Part shown: in pieces, positions 34,577 to 45,200 of the stretch
Numbering within the stretch: position 1 is the stretch's first letter
Layout: each line of letters starts with the position of its first letter
Source: Parvibaculum sp.
Lineage (GTDB): Bacteria; Pseudomonadota; Alphaproteobacteria; Parvibaculales; Parvibaculaceae
NCBI GenBank assembly: GCA_002694985.1
Contig: NZNS01000006.1
Location: 140,605-204,604 of the forward strand
Direction: 5' to 3'
Length of the DNA: 64,000 nucleotides
Program-made: the position numbers and the translations under genes
Notes under the pieces: generated by a model
Database searches by the model: none
Seen by the model: the letters and a program-made list of their open reading frames with translations, nothing else
Told to the model about the DNA's origin: nothing

Positions 34577-35941
34577 TTAGCGCTTCATGTTCAGCGTTTC
34601 GGACATCAGTTCGTCGGCCGTCGTCACGATGCGCGTGCCTGCCGTATAGGCCTGCTGCGTCACGATCAGCTTCGAGAACTCATCCGCGATGTCGACATTG
34701 GAAGCTTCCTGCGCCGAACCGATCACGCTGTCGCCCCCCATCAGCATCGGCTCGCCGGATTCCTGCGTTGCCGCGAATGCCGTACCGTCAAGCTTTTGCA
34801 GCTTGTCCGCCGCATTGAATTTCGCGAGCGAGACTTCCGCGAGGTCGACCGTCTTGCCGTTCGAATAAGTACCGGTGATACGCCCGTTCTCCGAAACCGC
34901 GATGCTCACAAGTTCGCCGGAGGGATAGCCGTTCTGGTCGAGCGCCGTCGTCTTCACGGTGCCGTTATCGTCCTCGAACTGCGTGATGTTGGACGCGCCA
35001 TGATCCAGAATGACATTGCCGAGAGCGATGCCGTTCACGTTCATGCCGGTGATGGTGGTCGAGTCGACGGCGGGCGAAAGCCGGCCCTGTCCGTCAAAGG
35101 CATAATCCTGACCGATATTCACCCATTTCGCGGCGGCGCCCGTCGCACTGTCGTCTGTCTTGTAAAACAGGTTCCAGGTGTCACCGCCGCCATCGGCATT
35201 GTCCACCTTCGCCCAGCGGAACTGGACATTGGCCGGTGCGCCAAGATCGTCATAGCCCGTCACCGCGCCGCCGGAGAGCGAATTGTCGAGGAAGATATCC
35301 TCGTTATCCGCCGAGATCGTGCTCAGGTCGGCAAGCACCGGCGTGAAGCGGCCAGTCGTCAGGAGTTCGCTGTCCGCAATCTGCGGATCGGCGTTCACTG
35401 TCTGCGGCCAGAGCGGCAGGTTCGCCTTGTAGGTAATGGTCGAGGTCGTGCGCGCCGCGAGGAAATCGCGATCGATCTGGATACGGCTCGGCGTATCGCC
35501 CACGGGGTTGCCCGTGGTCGGGTCAACCTCAAGCCCCTGCAGCGTGTAGCCTGCACCATTCACGAGGTAGCCATACTTGTCCATCGAGAAGTCGCCGCGC
35601 CGCGTGTAGTAGTTCACGCCATCGAAGACCGGATTTCCGTCCACCGTCGCCACCTGCGACGACACGATGAAGAAGCCTTCGCCATTGATCGCCATATGTG
35701 TCGGCGTCTCAGAAGCGTCGATGGAGCCCTGCACCGTATTGGTAAAGGCCGGCGCCGCCAGAACCGCGCCCGGCAGGTGATTCCGGCTCGTCGAGGCTGT
35801 CACGATGTCCTGAAAGCTCGTATCCGTGCGCTTGAAGCCAACGGTCTGTGAATTGGCGATATTATCCGAGATGTGACCCAGCGCGCTCGACTGGGCACGA
35901 ATGCCTGTAATCGCCGTGGTCATCGATCCAAAAAAGCTCAT
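34577..35941 (-). CDS. flgE: Flagellar hook protein FlgE
   Basis: A 454-residue hook protein. ATG 35941 is preferred: it begins the conserved MSFFGSMTTAITGIRAQSSALGHISDNIANSQTVGFKRTDTSF and has GGAGAGAG just upstream, whereas the frame back to 36109 would cover the promoter. The C-terminus (EASNVDIADEFSKLIVTQQAYTAGTRIVTTADELMSETLNMKR) is typical. A sigma-54 promoter and an ftr-like element lie upstream. First gene of flgE-flgK-flgL. Confidence 0.95.
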   Translation of the reverse strand: MSFFGSMTTAITGIRAQSSALGHISDNIANSQTVGFKRTDTSFQDIVTASTSRNHLPGAVLAAPAFTNTVQGSIDASETPTHMAINGEGFFIVSSQVATVDGNPVFDGVNYYTRRGDFSMDKYGYLVNGAGYTLQGLEVDPTTGNPVGDTPSRIQIDRDFLAARTTSTITYKANLPLWPQTVNADPQIADSELLTTGRFTPVLADLSTISADNEDIFLDNSLSGGAVTGYDDLGAPANVQFRWAKVDNADGGGDTWNLFYKTDDSATGAAAKWVNIGQDYAFDGQGRLSPAVDSTTITGMNVNGIALGNVILDHGASNITQFEDDNGTVKTTALDQNGYPSGELVSIAVSENGRITGTYSNGKTVDLAEVSLAKFNAADKLQKLDGTAFAATQESGEPMLMGGDSVIGSAQEASNVDIADEFSKLIVTQQAYTAGTRIVTTADELMSETLNMKR

Positions 35942-36001
35942 GGGCTCTCTCCATGGGGTCCGTCCGGCCGTGGGCGGCGGGACTTTGTCTGGTCCATTGG
36001 G

Positions 36002-36017
36002 AGCAAGCCTGATGCCA
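36002..36017 (-). promoter_or_regulatory. Sigma-54 promoter of flgE
   Basis: On the minus strand the site reads TGGCATCAGGCTTGCT, a near-exact match to TGGCAC-N5-TTGCW with GG-N10-GC spacing. It lies 61 bp upstream of the flgE ATG. Confidence 0.75.
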
Positions 36018-36089
36018 GCAATTTCTCCTATGCATTTCAATAGCTTAGCTTGGTCACCCTCTGCCGCTCCCGGCATCCCCTGCCCTTCG

Positions 36090-36107
36090 CCCGGCAGAAA
36101 TTGCCGC
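36090..36107. promoter_or_regulatory. ftr-like palindrome upstream of flgE promoter
   Basis: CCCGGCAGAAATTGCCGC is a near-perfect palindrome, 73 bp upstream of the flgE -24 element, closely matching the elements at 16881 and 21793. Confidence 0.6.
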
Positions 36108-36270
36108 AAGGGCGGCCAATATGATCCTCTACAGCCCGTTAAATCGCATGGGGGCCTGCCCGCAGGCGAACAGGCCTTTCCCTTGAACGGGGACGGGCCA
36201 GCCTTTAGGTTCCTTCGCGTTCAGCAATTCGGTAACGGTCGCCACGCGCGCCCAGGGGAAAGCCAGATCC

Positions 36271-37116
36271 ATGAAGTTTGAGGGAACGAAAGATTACGTC
36301 GCCACCGAAGACCTGCGCGTCGCCGTGAATGCGGCGATCACGCTGCAGCGTCCCCTTCTCGTGAAGGGTGAGCCGGGCACCGGCAAGACGGTGCTGGCCG
36401 AGGAAGTCGCCAAGGCGATCGACGCAGAGCTCATCACCTGGAACATCAAGTCGACCACGAAGGCGCATCAGGGCCTTTATGAATACGACGCCGTGTCCCG
36501 TCTGCGCGACAGCCAGCTCGGCGACGAGCGCGTGAAGGACATCCGCAACTACATCTCCAAGGGCAAGCTCTGGGAAGCCTTCGAGCGTCCCAAGCGTCCG
36601 ATCCTGCTCATCGACGAGATCGACAAGGCCGATATCGAATTCCCGAACGACCTTCTGCAGGAACTCGACCGGATGGAGTTCTACGTCTACGAGACGAACG
36701 AGACCATCAAGGCCGAGCAGCGCCCCATCGTCATCATCACGTCGAACAACGAGAAAGAGCTGCCGGACGCCTTCCTGCGCCGCTGTTTCTTCCACTACAT
36801 CAAGTTCCCCGAAGAAGACACGATGCGCGCCATCATCGATGTCCACTTCCCGGGCCTCAAGGGCAAGCTCGTGCAGGAAGCCCTCTCGATCTTCTACGAG
36901 ATCCGCGAGGTGCCCGGCCTGAAGAAGAAGCCCTCGACCTCCGAACTTCTCGACTGGCTGAAGCTCCTGCTCTCCGAGGACATCTCGCCCGAAACGCTCC
37001 GCGAGAAGGACCCGACCAAACTCATCCCGCCCCTCCACGGCGCGCTCCTGAAGAACGAGCAGGACGTTCACCTCTTCGAACGCCTTGCCTTCCTCGCGCG
37101 CCGCGAGAGGAACTAA
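36271..37116 (+). CDS. MoxR-family AAA+ ATPase
   Basis: A 281-residue MoxR-type ATPase. Walker A GEPGTGKT near residues 32-39, Walker B LLIDEIDKAD near 110, sensor 1 IITSNNEKELPDAFLRRCFFHY near 155. MoxR ATPases act as chaperones with VWA partners to mature enzymes or insert metals. A VWA protein is encoded 600 bp downstream on the same strand, but a terminator at 37204-37233 separates them. The target complex is unknown. Confidence 0.92.
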   Translation: MKFEGTKDYVATEDLRVAVNAAITLQRPLLVKGEPGTGKTVLAEEVAKAIDAELITWNIKSTTKAHQGLYEYDAVSRLRDSQLGDERVKDIRNYISKGKLWEAFERPKRPILLIDEIDKADIEFPNDLLQELDRMEFYVYETNETIKAEQRPIVIITSNNEKELPDAFLRRCFFHYIKFPEEDTMRAIIDVHFPGLKGKLVQEALSIFYEIREVPGLKKKPSTSELLDWLKLLLSEDISPETLREKDPTKLIPPLHGALLKNEQDVHLFERLAFLARRERN

Positions 37117-37152
37117 ACAAACTCTCCTTCCCACCCTCCCCGAGGGGAGTGT

Positions 37153-37173
37153 CAAACGGCTGCAAGCCGTTTG
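37153..37173. repeat. Hairpin downstream of the MoxR gene
   Basis: A perfect 9-bp stem (CAAACGGCT with AGCCGTTTG) around GCA. No T run follows, so it is not a standard terminator; it may protect the MoxR mRNA end. Confidence 0.5.
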
Positions 37174-37203
37174 GGGCGGGGGAACGAGCACACGAACGCA
37201 TCG

Positions 37204-37233
37204 AAGCCCGCGCCTCACCCGCGCGGGCTTTTT
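37204..37233 (+). terminator. Terminator of the MoxR gene
   Basis: A GC-rich stem (AGCCCGCGC with GCGCGGGCT) with a 7-nt loop and a T5 run, 90 bp after the MoxR stop. The rest of the 595-bp gap before 37712 holds no convincing gene, but contains the triple Pho-box-like element at 37434. Confidence 0.8.
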
Positions 37234-37433
37234 GTTTCTTCGTCATGGAAAGAATCGGTGGAGGCGCAGTGAAGCAACCCAGCGCTAAAACCGGGCATAA
37301 GTTTCTGGCCGCCCTCCCCCCTTTTTTCACCTCCTCCTTGCGGAGAGACCGGATTGCGGCGCGCAATCCAGGTGCGAGCAATCACCGGGGACAACCTCAC
37401 TCGATCCGTACAAAGATTATGCAAAATAATTTT

Positions 37434-37462
37434 ATGACGTTTTGATGACGTTCGTGTGACAG
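37434..37462 (-). promoter_or_regulatory. Triple Pho-box-like direct repeat, minus strand
   Basis: On the minus strand three 7-mers, CTGTCAC, ACGTCAT and ACGTCAT, start exactly 11 bp apart, the spacing of PhoB-binding Pho boxes. No gene follows on the minus strand (37117-37430 is empty), so the target is unclear. A very similar element lies at 54078-54106. Confidence 0.55.
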
Positions 37463-37711
37463 TCGGGGGTGACTTGTCCCGCAAACACCGATTCCCTGAA
37501 CCGGATCAATGGCTTGGCCGGAGCGAAGAAATCCCCTCCCCCATCGTCACGATGCTCATGCCCCCCGCCCCTGCGGTAACCCGCTAAGTCCCGGCATCTA
37601 CACGAAAATTCTGGATATCCCCGGCCCAGAAATGAACATCTCCACCCCTTCAAACCGGACGCCATAGGTCCTAGACTGCGCCCAAACGCCATTCAGAATC
37701 CGGGAACGCCC

Positions 37712-38887
37712 ATGTTCGTCCATTTCTTCCATGAACTGAAAAAAGCCAATGTTCCCGTGAGCTTACGTGAGTACCTCACGCTGCTCGAGGCCCTGGACGC
37801 GGATGTCATCGACCGCAAGGTCGAAGACTTTTACTACCTCTCGCGGGCCTCGCTGGTGAAGGACGAGCGCAACATCGACAAGTTCGACATCGTTTTTTCT
37901 CATGTTTTCAAGGGCTTGGAACAGATGGGCGAAGGCGACGTCGCCCAGATCCCTGAAGAATGGCTCCGCGCCCTCACCGAGAAGTTCCTGACCGAGGAAG
38001 AGAAGGCTGAAATCGAGGCCCTCGGCGGTTGGGAAAAGATCATGGAGGAGCTGCAAAAGCGCCTCGAGGAACAGAAGGAACGTCACGAGGGCGGTAACAA
38101 GTGGATCGGCACTGGCGGGACTTCTCCTTTCGGTGCAAATGGTTACAACCCCGAAGGCGTCCGCATCGGTCAGAAGGAAGGCCGCCACGGCAAGGCCGTG
38201 AAGGTCTGGGACAAACGCGAATACAAGAACCTCGACGACCAGGTCGAGCTCGGCACCCGCAACATCAAGGTCGCGCTTCGCCGCCTCCGCCGTTTCGCGC
38301 GCGAAGGCGCACCGACGGAGCTTGATCTCGATGGCACCATCAAGTCGACCGCCCATCAGGGCTATCTCGACATCAAGATGGTCCCGGAGCGCCGGAACAA
38401 GATCAACGTATTGATTTTCTTCGATATTGGCGGCTCGATGGATAGCCATATCAAGCTCTGCGAGGAACTTTTTTCCGCCGCGCGCTCCGAGTTCAAGAAC
38501 CTCGAATACTTCTACTTCCACAACTGCCTTTATGAAGGCGTCTGGAAGGACAACCACCGCCGTCACACGGAAAAACTCAGCACTTGGGACGTCCTCCACA
38601 AGTATCCGTCTGACTACAAAGTGATTTTCGTCGGAGACGCCACCATGTCGCCTTACGAAATCACCTATGCAGGCGGCTCTGTCGAGCATTGGAACGAGGA
38701 GCCCGGCGGCATCTGGCTCGAACGCGTCCGGCAGATCTATGAGAGCTGCATCTGGATCAATCCCATCCCCGAACGGCACTGGGAATACACCCCCTCTCTC
38801 CAGATCATCAAGCAGATCATGGGAGAGAAAATGTTCCCGCTGACGCTCGAAGGGCTAGATCACGCGATGCGGGAACTGTCGCGCTAG
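37712..38887 (+). CDS. VWA-domain protein (CoxE-like)
   Basis: A 391-residue protein with a von Willebrand A-like domain at the C-terminal half: NVLIFFDIGGSMDSHIKLCEELFSAARSEFKNLEYFYFHNC (a MIDAS variant with D-x-G-G-S). The N-terminal half is charged and helical. It belongs with MoxR ATPases such as the one at 36271, forming a presumed maturation pair. Its stop region overlaps the convergent ABC ATPase gene (38884) by 4 bp. Confidence 0.85.
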   Translation: MFVHFFHELKKANVPVSLREYLTLLEALDADVIDRKVEDFYYLSRASLVKDERNIDKFDIVFSHVFKGLEQMGEGDVAQIPEEWLRALTEKFLTEEEKAEIEALGGWEKIMEELQKRLEEQKERHEGGNKWIGTGGTSPFGANGYNPEGVRIGQKEGRHGKAVKVWDKREYKNLDDQVELGTRNIKVALRRLRRFAREGAPTELDLDGTIKSTAHQGYLDIKMVPERRNKINVLIFFDIGGSMDSHIKLCEELFSAARSEFKNLEYFYFHNCLYEGVWKDNHRRHTEKLSTWDVLHKYPSDYKVIFVGDATMSPYEITYAGGSVEHWNEEPGGIWLERVRQIYESCIWINPIPERHWEYTPSLQIIKQIMGEKMFPLTLEGLDHAMRELSR

Positions 38888-39579
38888 CGCGTCACACCCT
38901 GATCGATCCGGCCATCCACAAGGTGGATGTTGCGTTCCGTCGCTTCGGCAAAGCCCGGTTCATGGGTCACCGCGATCACCGTCCGCCCTTCGTCGCGCAC
39001 CAGCTTCGCGAAAATCTCCTGCACGATCTGGCTATTCTTGCTGTCGAGATTGCCCGTCGGTTCGTCGGCGAGGATAAGTGCCGGATCGTTGGCCAGTGCC
39101 CGGGCAATCGCAACGCGCTGGCGTTGCCCGCCTGAAAGTTGATCTGGCCGCTTCTTCGCCTGGTCCGCAATCTCCAGCTCCTCAAGCAATTGATGGCTGC
39201 GCTCCGTCATTTCCTTGTCGCCCGCCCTGTTAAGCCGCTGCATTGGCAACATCACGTTGCGCAGAACGGAGAATTCGGGGAGCAGGAAATGGAACTGGAA
39301 AACGAAACCGATCTTGCGAAGCCGGATCGCCGCCAGCCGGTCGGCGTCAAATCCAGTCGTGTCTTCCCCGTCGATGAAAACGCGCCCTGCCGTCGGCACA
39401 TCGAGAAGGCCCAGCAAGTAGAGGAGCGAGGATTTCCCTGAGCCCGAAGGCCCCGTCACACTGACGAATTCCCCCTTCCCTACGATAATATCGACATCCC
39501 GGACCAGCGTCACAGGTACGGCTTCCTGCAGAACACGCGTAACGCCGCGTGCTTCGATGAGCGCATCACCACCGCTCAT
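38884..39579 (-). CDS. ABC transporter ATP-binding protein (MacB/LolD type)
   Basis: A 231-residue ATPase: Walker A GPSGSGKS, signature LSGGQRQR, Walker B LILADEPTGNLD, H-loop TH. ATG 39579 overlaps the permease stop (ATGA). The wording is of the LolD/MacB/FtsE branch, which couples to FtsX-like permeases. It is last in the adaptor-permease-ATPase operon (41866 to 38884). Confidence 0.93.
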   Translation of the reverse strand: MSGGDALIEARGVTRVLQEAVPVTLVRDVDIIVGKGEFVSVTGPSGSGKSSLLYLLGLLDVPTAGRVFIDGEDTTGFDADRLAAIRLRKIGFVFQFHFLLPEFSVLRNVMLPMQRLNRAGDKEMTERSHQLLEELEIADQAKKRPDQLSGGQRQRVAIARALANDPALILADEPTGNLDSKNSQIVQEIFAKLVRDEGRTVIAVTHEPGFAEATERNIHLVDGRIDQGVTR

Positions 39580-40826
39580 GCTGCCCCCCGGATGATGTCC
39601 ACGGGCCGCACTTGCGATGCCTTCCTCGCGGGATACCACGCCGCGCCAACAGCGGAGAGAACAGCGAAGAGGCCACCCATGCCGTATTGAAAAATACCGC
39701 GTTCGAGTGCAATGCCCTGCTTTTCCGTCATGCCGGGAATGGTGATCTGCACGGACGCAAGCATTTCCAGAAGGATGTAGCCAATGCACCACCCCATAGC
39801 CATGCCGAGAAGGCCGACCACGATTCCCTGAACCAGAAAAATCACTTGAACATCGAAGGCACGAAACCCCATCGATATCAGGATCGCGATATCCCGCCGC
39901 TTCTCCATCACGATGGTCGAGATGATGTTGAAGATGCCAAAGGATGCGACAACCATGATGGCACTCACAATCGAATAGGTAATGATGTTCCGGGTCACGA
40001 AAAGGCCGAGAAAATCCCGGTTCACTTCCTGCCAGGATTCCGATCGATATCCCCACCGGCTTTCGATCCGTGCCGCCACGTCTTCGGCGTCGTCGGGGTT
40101 GCCCACCTTGATGCGGATGCGGTTTGCAATGAAGGGCTTTTCAAGCAGCACCTGCGCATCCTTGAGAAGCATGTAAACCTGCCCCTCGTCGAGCAACAGA
40201 TTGCCGGTACGAAAGATACCGACAACTTTCATCCGCCTGACCAGCCCGGTCGGAGAGACCACCGTGGCGAGATCGTCCATCCTCAGTCCCAGCCGGTCGG
40301 ACATCCCTTGCCCGATCACGATGCCTTGTGACGAAGTTTTGAGCCTCATCAAGCTGCCCTCACGCATGTCTTCTTCGACGGTCGTGAGCAGACGCTCCTT
40401 TTCAGGATCAATGCCCGCAATGGAAGCGCCAACATCTTTGCTGGCATAGCGAATGATGGCCTGGCCCGTCAGAGCCGCTTCCGCGACCATTCCTGCCTGC
40501 TTGGAAAGTTCGTCGACAATTGCGCCGTAATTCTTGATGCCGCGCAGATATTCACGAGGCTTGGTGTTCTCGAGGCTCACCGCGGCATCCGGGTAGGCGA
40601 TATAAACGGGCTGTTTGGCGGCGGTCCGGAATTCATCCTTTATCGTGATATGCGGTGCGTTCTCCACAAGCTGTCGCACAAGATCCTTTTCCGAACCGGA
40701 CATGACAGCAGAGGCCGCGATGAAAAATCCGACACCCAGCGCGACGCCGAGCATCGAGACCACGGTCTGCCGTCGCCGGTAGGTAAGCTGCGCTGCCGCG
40801 ATGCTGAAGGCGACCTGCCAGAACAT
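39576..40826 (-). CDS. FtsX-like ABC transporter permease (MacB/LolC type)
   Basis: A 416-residue permease with one N-terminal helix (residues about 18-40), a large periplasmic MacB-type core domain (about 45-270) and three C-terminal helices (about 285-400), as in LolC/MacB proteins. Topology and its ATPase and HlyD neighbours suggest a tripartite exporter or lipoprotein/lipid extrusion machine. The substrate is not visible. Confidence 0.9.
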   Translation of the reverse strand: MFWQVAFSIAAAQLTYRRRQTVVSMLGVALGVGFFIAASAVMSGSEKDLVRQLVENAPHITIKDEFRTAAKQPVYIAYPDAAVSLENTKPREYLRGIKNYGAIVDELSKQAGMVAEAALTGQAIIRYASKDVGASIAGIDPEKERLLTTVEEDMREGSLMRLKTSSQGIVIGQGMSDRLGLRMDDLATVVSPTGLVRRMKVVGIFRTGNLLLDEGQVYMLLKDAQVLLEKPFIANRIRIKVGNPDDAEDVAARIESRWGYRSESWQEVNRDFLGLFVTRNIITYSIVSAIMVVASFGIFNIISTIVMEKRRDIAILISMGFRAFDVQVIFLVQGIVVGLLGMAMGWCIGYILLEMLASVQITIPGMTEKQGIALERGIFQYGMGGLFAVLSAVGAAWYPARKASQVRPVDIIRGAA

Positions 40827-40828
40827 GG

Positions 40829-41866
40829 CTAGTCCTGCAATTCTGCTTTGCGAGGCATGCTCCGCGGGCGAACCTTATCTCCTGCGTTCAATCCGGCAGG
40901 CGGAGAAACGATAACCGACGCATTTTCCGGCAGACCGGACAAGATCTCGACATTTTCCTCCCCAATCGAGCCCAGTTCTGCATTTACCAGAAGCGCTTTT
41001 CCATCTTCGACGACCCAGATCGACGATCCCGACAACGCGGAAACAGGGACCAGCAGTGCATTATCCTCGCGCCGGACGATGATGTTGATTTCCGTTGTCA
41101 TGCCGGAAATGAGAGGCGTGTCTTCCGGCAGTGTGAGGTAGACGCGGTACGTTCTGGCAACAGGATCTCCATAGGGCGTGATCCGCGCCACCCGGGCTTT
41201 CAGCGCCTGCCCCGGAAAAGCGTCGGCGCGTATCAGAGCGTCCTGCCCTGGCTCGACCTTAACGATGTCCTCTTCATCGACTTCGCCATCGATCTGCAGC
41301 GCCGAAGGGTCGCCCACCATGAAAATAATCTGACCGGGCTGCACCATATCGCCAACCTTGACCTGGTTCTCCGAGCGCAGAAGCTCCCCGGAGACAGGCG
41401 CAGTGATGAAATGATCGTCGAGCCGCGCCTTCGCACCGCGATAGGCCGCGCGCGCCGCCGATTGAGCGCTCTCCGCCTGGTCCAGTGCGGCTTGGCTGGC
41501 ATTGCCCGTCCGGCGAAGGCGCGCGGTTCGGTCGAATTCCACCTCTGCAAGTTTCAACCGGGCCGCAAGTTCCTGGACACGCGTAATGTCCTCGCTCGCT
41601 TCGATGACGGCAAGTATGTCGCCTTGTTCTACGCTGTCGCCTTCATGCTTCAGAACTTCGGTAATGGAGCCGGCGATCTTCGTGCCCACACGGGCATAGC
41701 GAACAGGCTCTACCGTTCCCGTGGCATAGACAGCCTCGATGGCCTTGCCCCGATAAGGCATCGTCGTGATGACTTCCGGCGGACGAAAATAGGAAAAATA
41801 TATGAGGATAAGGGCGCCAATCGTTGCGAGGGCTGCACCACCTGCCCAGATTTTCTGTCTTTGCAA
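40829..41866 (-). CDS. HlyD/MacA-family periplasmic adaptor subunit
   Basis: A 345-residue membrane-fusion protein: an N-terminal membrane anchor (GGAALATIGALILIYFSYF), a lipoyl-like half-site with YATGTVEPVRYARVGTKIAGSITEVLKHEGDSVEQGDILAVIE, an alpha-helical hairpin (about 95-140) and a beta-barrel with NQVKVGDMVQPGQIIFMVGD. It forms an operon with the FtsX-like permease (2-bp gap). No outer-membrane TolC-like factor is encoded nearby. Confidence 0.9.
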   Translation of the reverse strand: MQRQKIWAGGAALATIGALILIYFSYFRPPEVITTMPYRGKAIEAVYATGTVEPVRYARVGTKIAGSITEVLKHEGDSVEQGDILAVIEASEDITRVQELAARLKLAEVEFDRTARLRRTGNASQAALDQAESAQSAARAAYRGAKARLDDHFITAPVSGELLRSENQVKVGDMVQPGQIIFMVGDPSALQIDGEVDEEDIVKVEPGQDALIRADAFPGQALKARVARITPYGDPVARTYRVYLTLPEDTPLISGMTTEINIIVRREDNALLVPVSALSGSSIWVVEDGKALLVNAELGSIGEENVEILSGLPENASVIVSPPAGLNAGDKVRPRSMPRKAELQD

Positions 41867-42200
41867 ATCAGGTCTCCGCGCATGTCTCGGCTATCCAGGC
41901 AATCTTGCTTATAACAGAAGATAGGTGCTCACCATTACGCGGGGATAAAAAGAGAGGCAGAAAACTGCATAGGTCAGAGAGGAAGTATGCAGAAGAAAGT
42001 GATTCGAAGCGTCGCCTTGCTGGATATAGCCATCACTTTGCCCTTTGCATTGCCCACCCGGAAATTGTCGCCTGATCGTCTCTGCCATTGCACAAGACGC
42101 TACCTCCGTATTCCGGCTCTTCATTTTGACGAAAATCGGGGGCAGCGCTGCGCAGTTCTTGGTCCTCCGCAGTAAAATGATATCCCCCGCCTGCGGCGCA

Positions 42201-45200
42201 TCAGTGAAAGTCACGGCTTCGAGGCACAAAACGAGCGGCTCGCAGGCGTTTCTGCTCTTCCCGATTGTGCGTGGTATCGCAGGAATCGTGACCCGGATAT
42301 TTCATGCCTTCCGCATATGTATCCACGGTTTTGTCAATATCTTCCGAGGACAGAAGACCGAGTTCACTCGTCCAGTCTTCCAGGTCATCCGCCACAACGT
42401 GGATCACGATACCTTCTTTCTGAACGCGACCACGCACGAAGAGAAGCCTTGAAGTGAGAACAATCCGGCGGCGCTTCTCATAAAGCTTCGGCCAGATAAT
42501 GACATTGGCAATACCGGTTTCGTCTTCAAGCGTCGCAAAGATTACACCACTCGCCGTCCCGGGCCTCTGCCGCACCAGAACAAGCCCTGCAAGGGTCACC
42601 CGCTTGCCGGCCTCAACTTCCTTTAGTTGCGCATTAGGCACGACACCACTCGCAGCAAAGCGGTTACGAAGAAAAGAAACGGGATGTGCCTTGAGGGATA
42701 GCCGAAGCGTTGCATAGTCGAACACGACATGCTCACCGGGCGGCATGGCGGGTAAAGACATTTCTTCCTCCCGTTGCAACCCTTCTTCCCCTATCGCCGC
42801 AAAAAGCGGCAGGACCGCGGGTGCTCTGCCTTTCTGTCCGCCTGCATATCCTCCAAGACCGCGCACAGCCCAAAGCGCCTCGCGGCGATCGAGTCCTATC
42901 GAGCGAAATGCATCGGCATCGGCAAGCCGCTCAATAATGCGGGGATAAAGTCCCGTCCTTAGCCAGAAATGCCGAACGGAATCGAAACCGTCTCTGCGCA
43001 CCTCCTCGATGATGTGTGCTGTCTCCGCTTGCACACCTTTCACCTGCCTCATACCGAGCCTGACCGCACATGCACCCGTCTCTGTCTTCTCCAGCGTACA
43101 ATCCCAATCGCTGTGGTTCACATCGACGGGCCGCACTTCCACGCCATGTTCGCGCGCATCTCGAACAAGCTGTGCCGGCGCGTAAAAGCCCATTGGTTGT
43201 GAATTAAGGATCGCTGCACAGAAGACGTCAGGGTAATGGCATTTAAGCCATGCAGACACATAAGCAAGCAGCGCAAAGGCTGCCGCATGACTTTCAGGAA
43301 ATCCGTAATCGGCGAATCCCTCGATCTGCTTGAAACAGCGCGCCGCGAAATCAGCCTCGTATCCGTTTTTGACCATGCCGCTTATGAATTTCTCGCGATA
43401 CACACCAATGGTGCCTGACTTGCGAAAAGTAGCCATGGCGCGCCTGAGTTGATCGGACTCTCCCGGCGTGAACCCGGCCGCAACGATGGCGATCTTCATG
43501 GCCTGTTCCTGAAAAAGAGGCACGCCATAAGTTTTCCAGAGAACCTCGCGAAGCTCCTCCTTTGGATATTCGATATGTTCTTCTCCATTCCGCCGCCGCA
43601 GATAAGGATGCACCATATCCCCCTGTATCGGTCCCGGCCGTACGATCGCAACCTCAACCACGAGGTCATAGAAGCGGCGTGGTTTAAGACGCGGTAGCAT
43701 GGACATCTGCGCCCGGCTCTCGACTTGAAAGACGCCGACCGCATCCGCTGCGCAGAGCATGTTGTAAACCTTCTCATCGTCATGCGGGACATCAGCCAGC
43801 GTCATCTGCTTGCCGTAATGCTTGTCGAGGAGGTCGAAAGCTCTGCGGATGCAGGTCAGCATACCGAGAGCCAGCACATCGATTTTCAGAATACCAAGCG
43901 TATCCAGATCGTCCTTGTCCCATTCAACGAATGTCCGGTCGTCCATCGCCGCATTCTGTATTGGTACCACCTCTTCGAGCGGCCCCTGCGTAATGACGAA
44001 ACCACCGACATGCTGCGAAAGGTGGCGGGGAAATCCGATGAGCTCGCTCGCAAGCTTGAGAGCAAGACGGAGTTGCGGGTTCTGTGGATCGAGCCCGATT
44101 TCCGCTGCATTGTCCGCTGAAATGCCCGTGCTGGACCACCCCCACGTCGAACGAGACAGGGCGGCAACAACATCTTCCGAGAGACCGAACACTTTGCCTA
44201 CATCACGAATAGCACTGCGAGAGCGGTAACTGATTACCGTCGCAGCAATACCCGCACGGTGCCGCCCGTATTTTTCATAGATGTATTGGATAACTTCTTC
44301 GCGTCGTTCATGCTCGAAGTCGACGTCGATATCCGGCGGCTCATTCCGGTCCCGAGAAACGAACCGTTCAAATAGAAGATCGATTTCCGAAGGATTGACC
44401 GAGGTAATTCCAAGACAAAAACAGACCGTTGAATTGGCCGCAGAGCCCCGACCTTGGCATAAAATCTTCTTCTCTCGCGCGAAGCGAACAATATCGTGAA
44501 CGGTGAGAAAGTAAGGCGCATAGCCCATCTCGTCGATAAGCGCCAGTTCGTGCTCGATGGTTTGACGCAGTTTCTCATTCACCCCCGCGGGAAAATGCTT
44601 CTCCGCCCCTTCCCATGTCAGCCGCGTTAACAGTTCCTGCGGAGTCTCGTTCTCCGAAAAACTGTCGGATGGATATTCGTAGCGAAGTTCATCCAGGGAA
44701 AACGGGCAACGGCGTACAATTTCTTGTGTGGCAGCAAGCGCTTCAGGCCAATCCGCGAAAAGCCGTGACATCTCCGCGCCGCTCTTCACATGCCGTTCCG
44801 CATTAGCCGAGAGCCGAAATCCGGCTTCCTTCAGCGTACAATGTTCGCGGATGCAGGTGACAACATCGTAAAGGGGTTTCCGGTCCGGAGCATGGTAGAA
44901 AACATCGTTCGTAGCGACGAGCGGGATTTTTATCTCTCGTGACAAACGGGAAAGCACCGCATGACGGCGCCGGTCGTCACTGCGGTATAAGGGAGAAAAA
45001 CCTATCCACACAGAACCGGGGAAAGATTCTGCGAGAGTTCCGAGAGTGCTTGTAAGGTTTGTATCCGGCACGACAGGCGGCATGACAATGAAGCAATGCC
45101 CATCCCCATACGCAAGAACATCGCTCAACCCAAGATGACATTCGCCTTTCCGGGCGCGGCGATTACCCAGCGTGAGAAGCTTCGTCAACCGTCCATAGGC

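Noticed and set aside
37215..37484. An 89-residue minus-strand frame below the Pho-box-like element
   Set aside because: Lys/Arg/Ser-rich chance sequence that crosses the MoxR terminator; no RBS.
36271..38887. MoxR and VWA genes as a single operon
   Set aside because: A strong terminator (37204-37233) and a gap of 595 bp separate them; they are functionally linked at most.
41909..42229. A 106-residue frame after dnaE2
   Set aside because: No recognisable pattern or RBS; it overlaps the dnaE2 end and looks like a chance frame.
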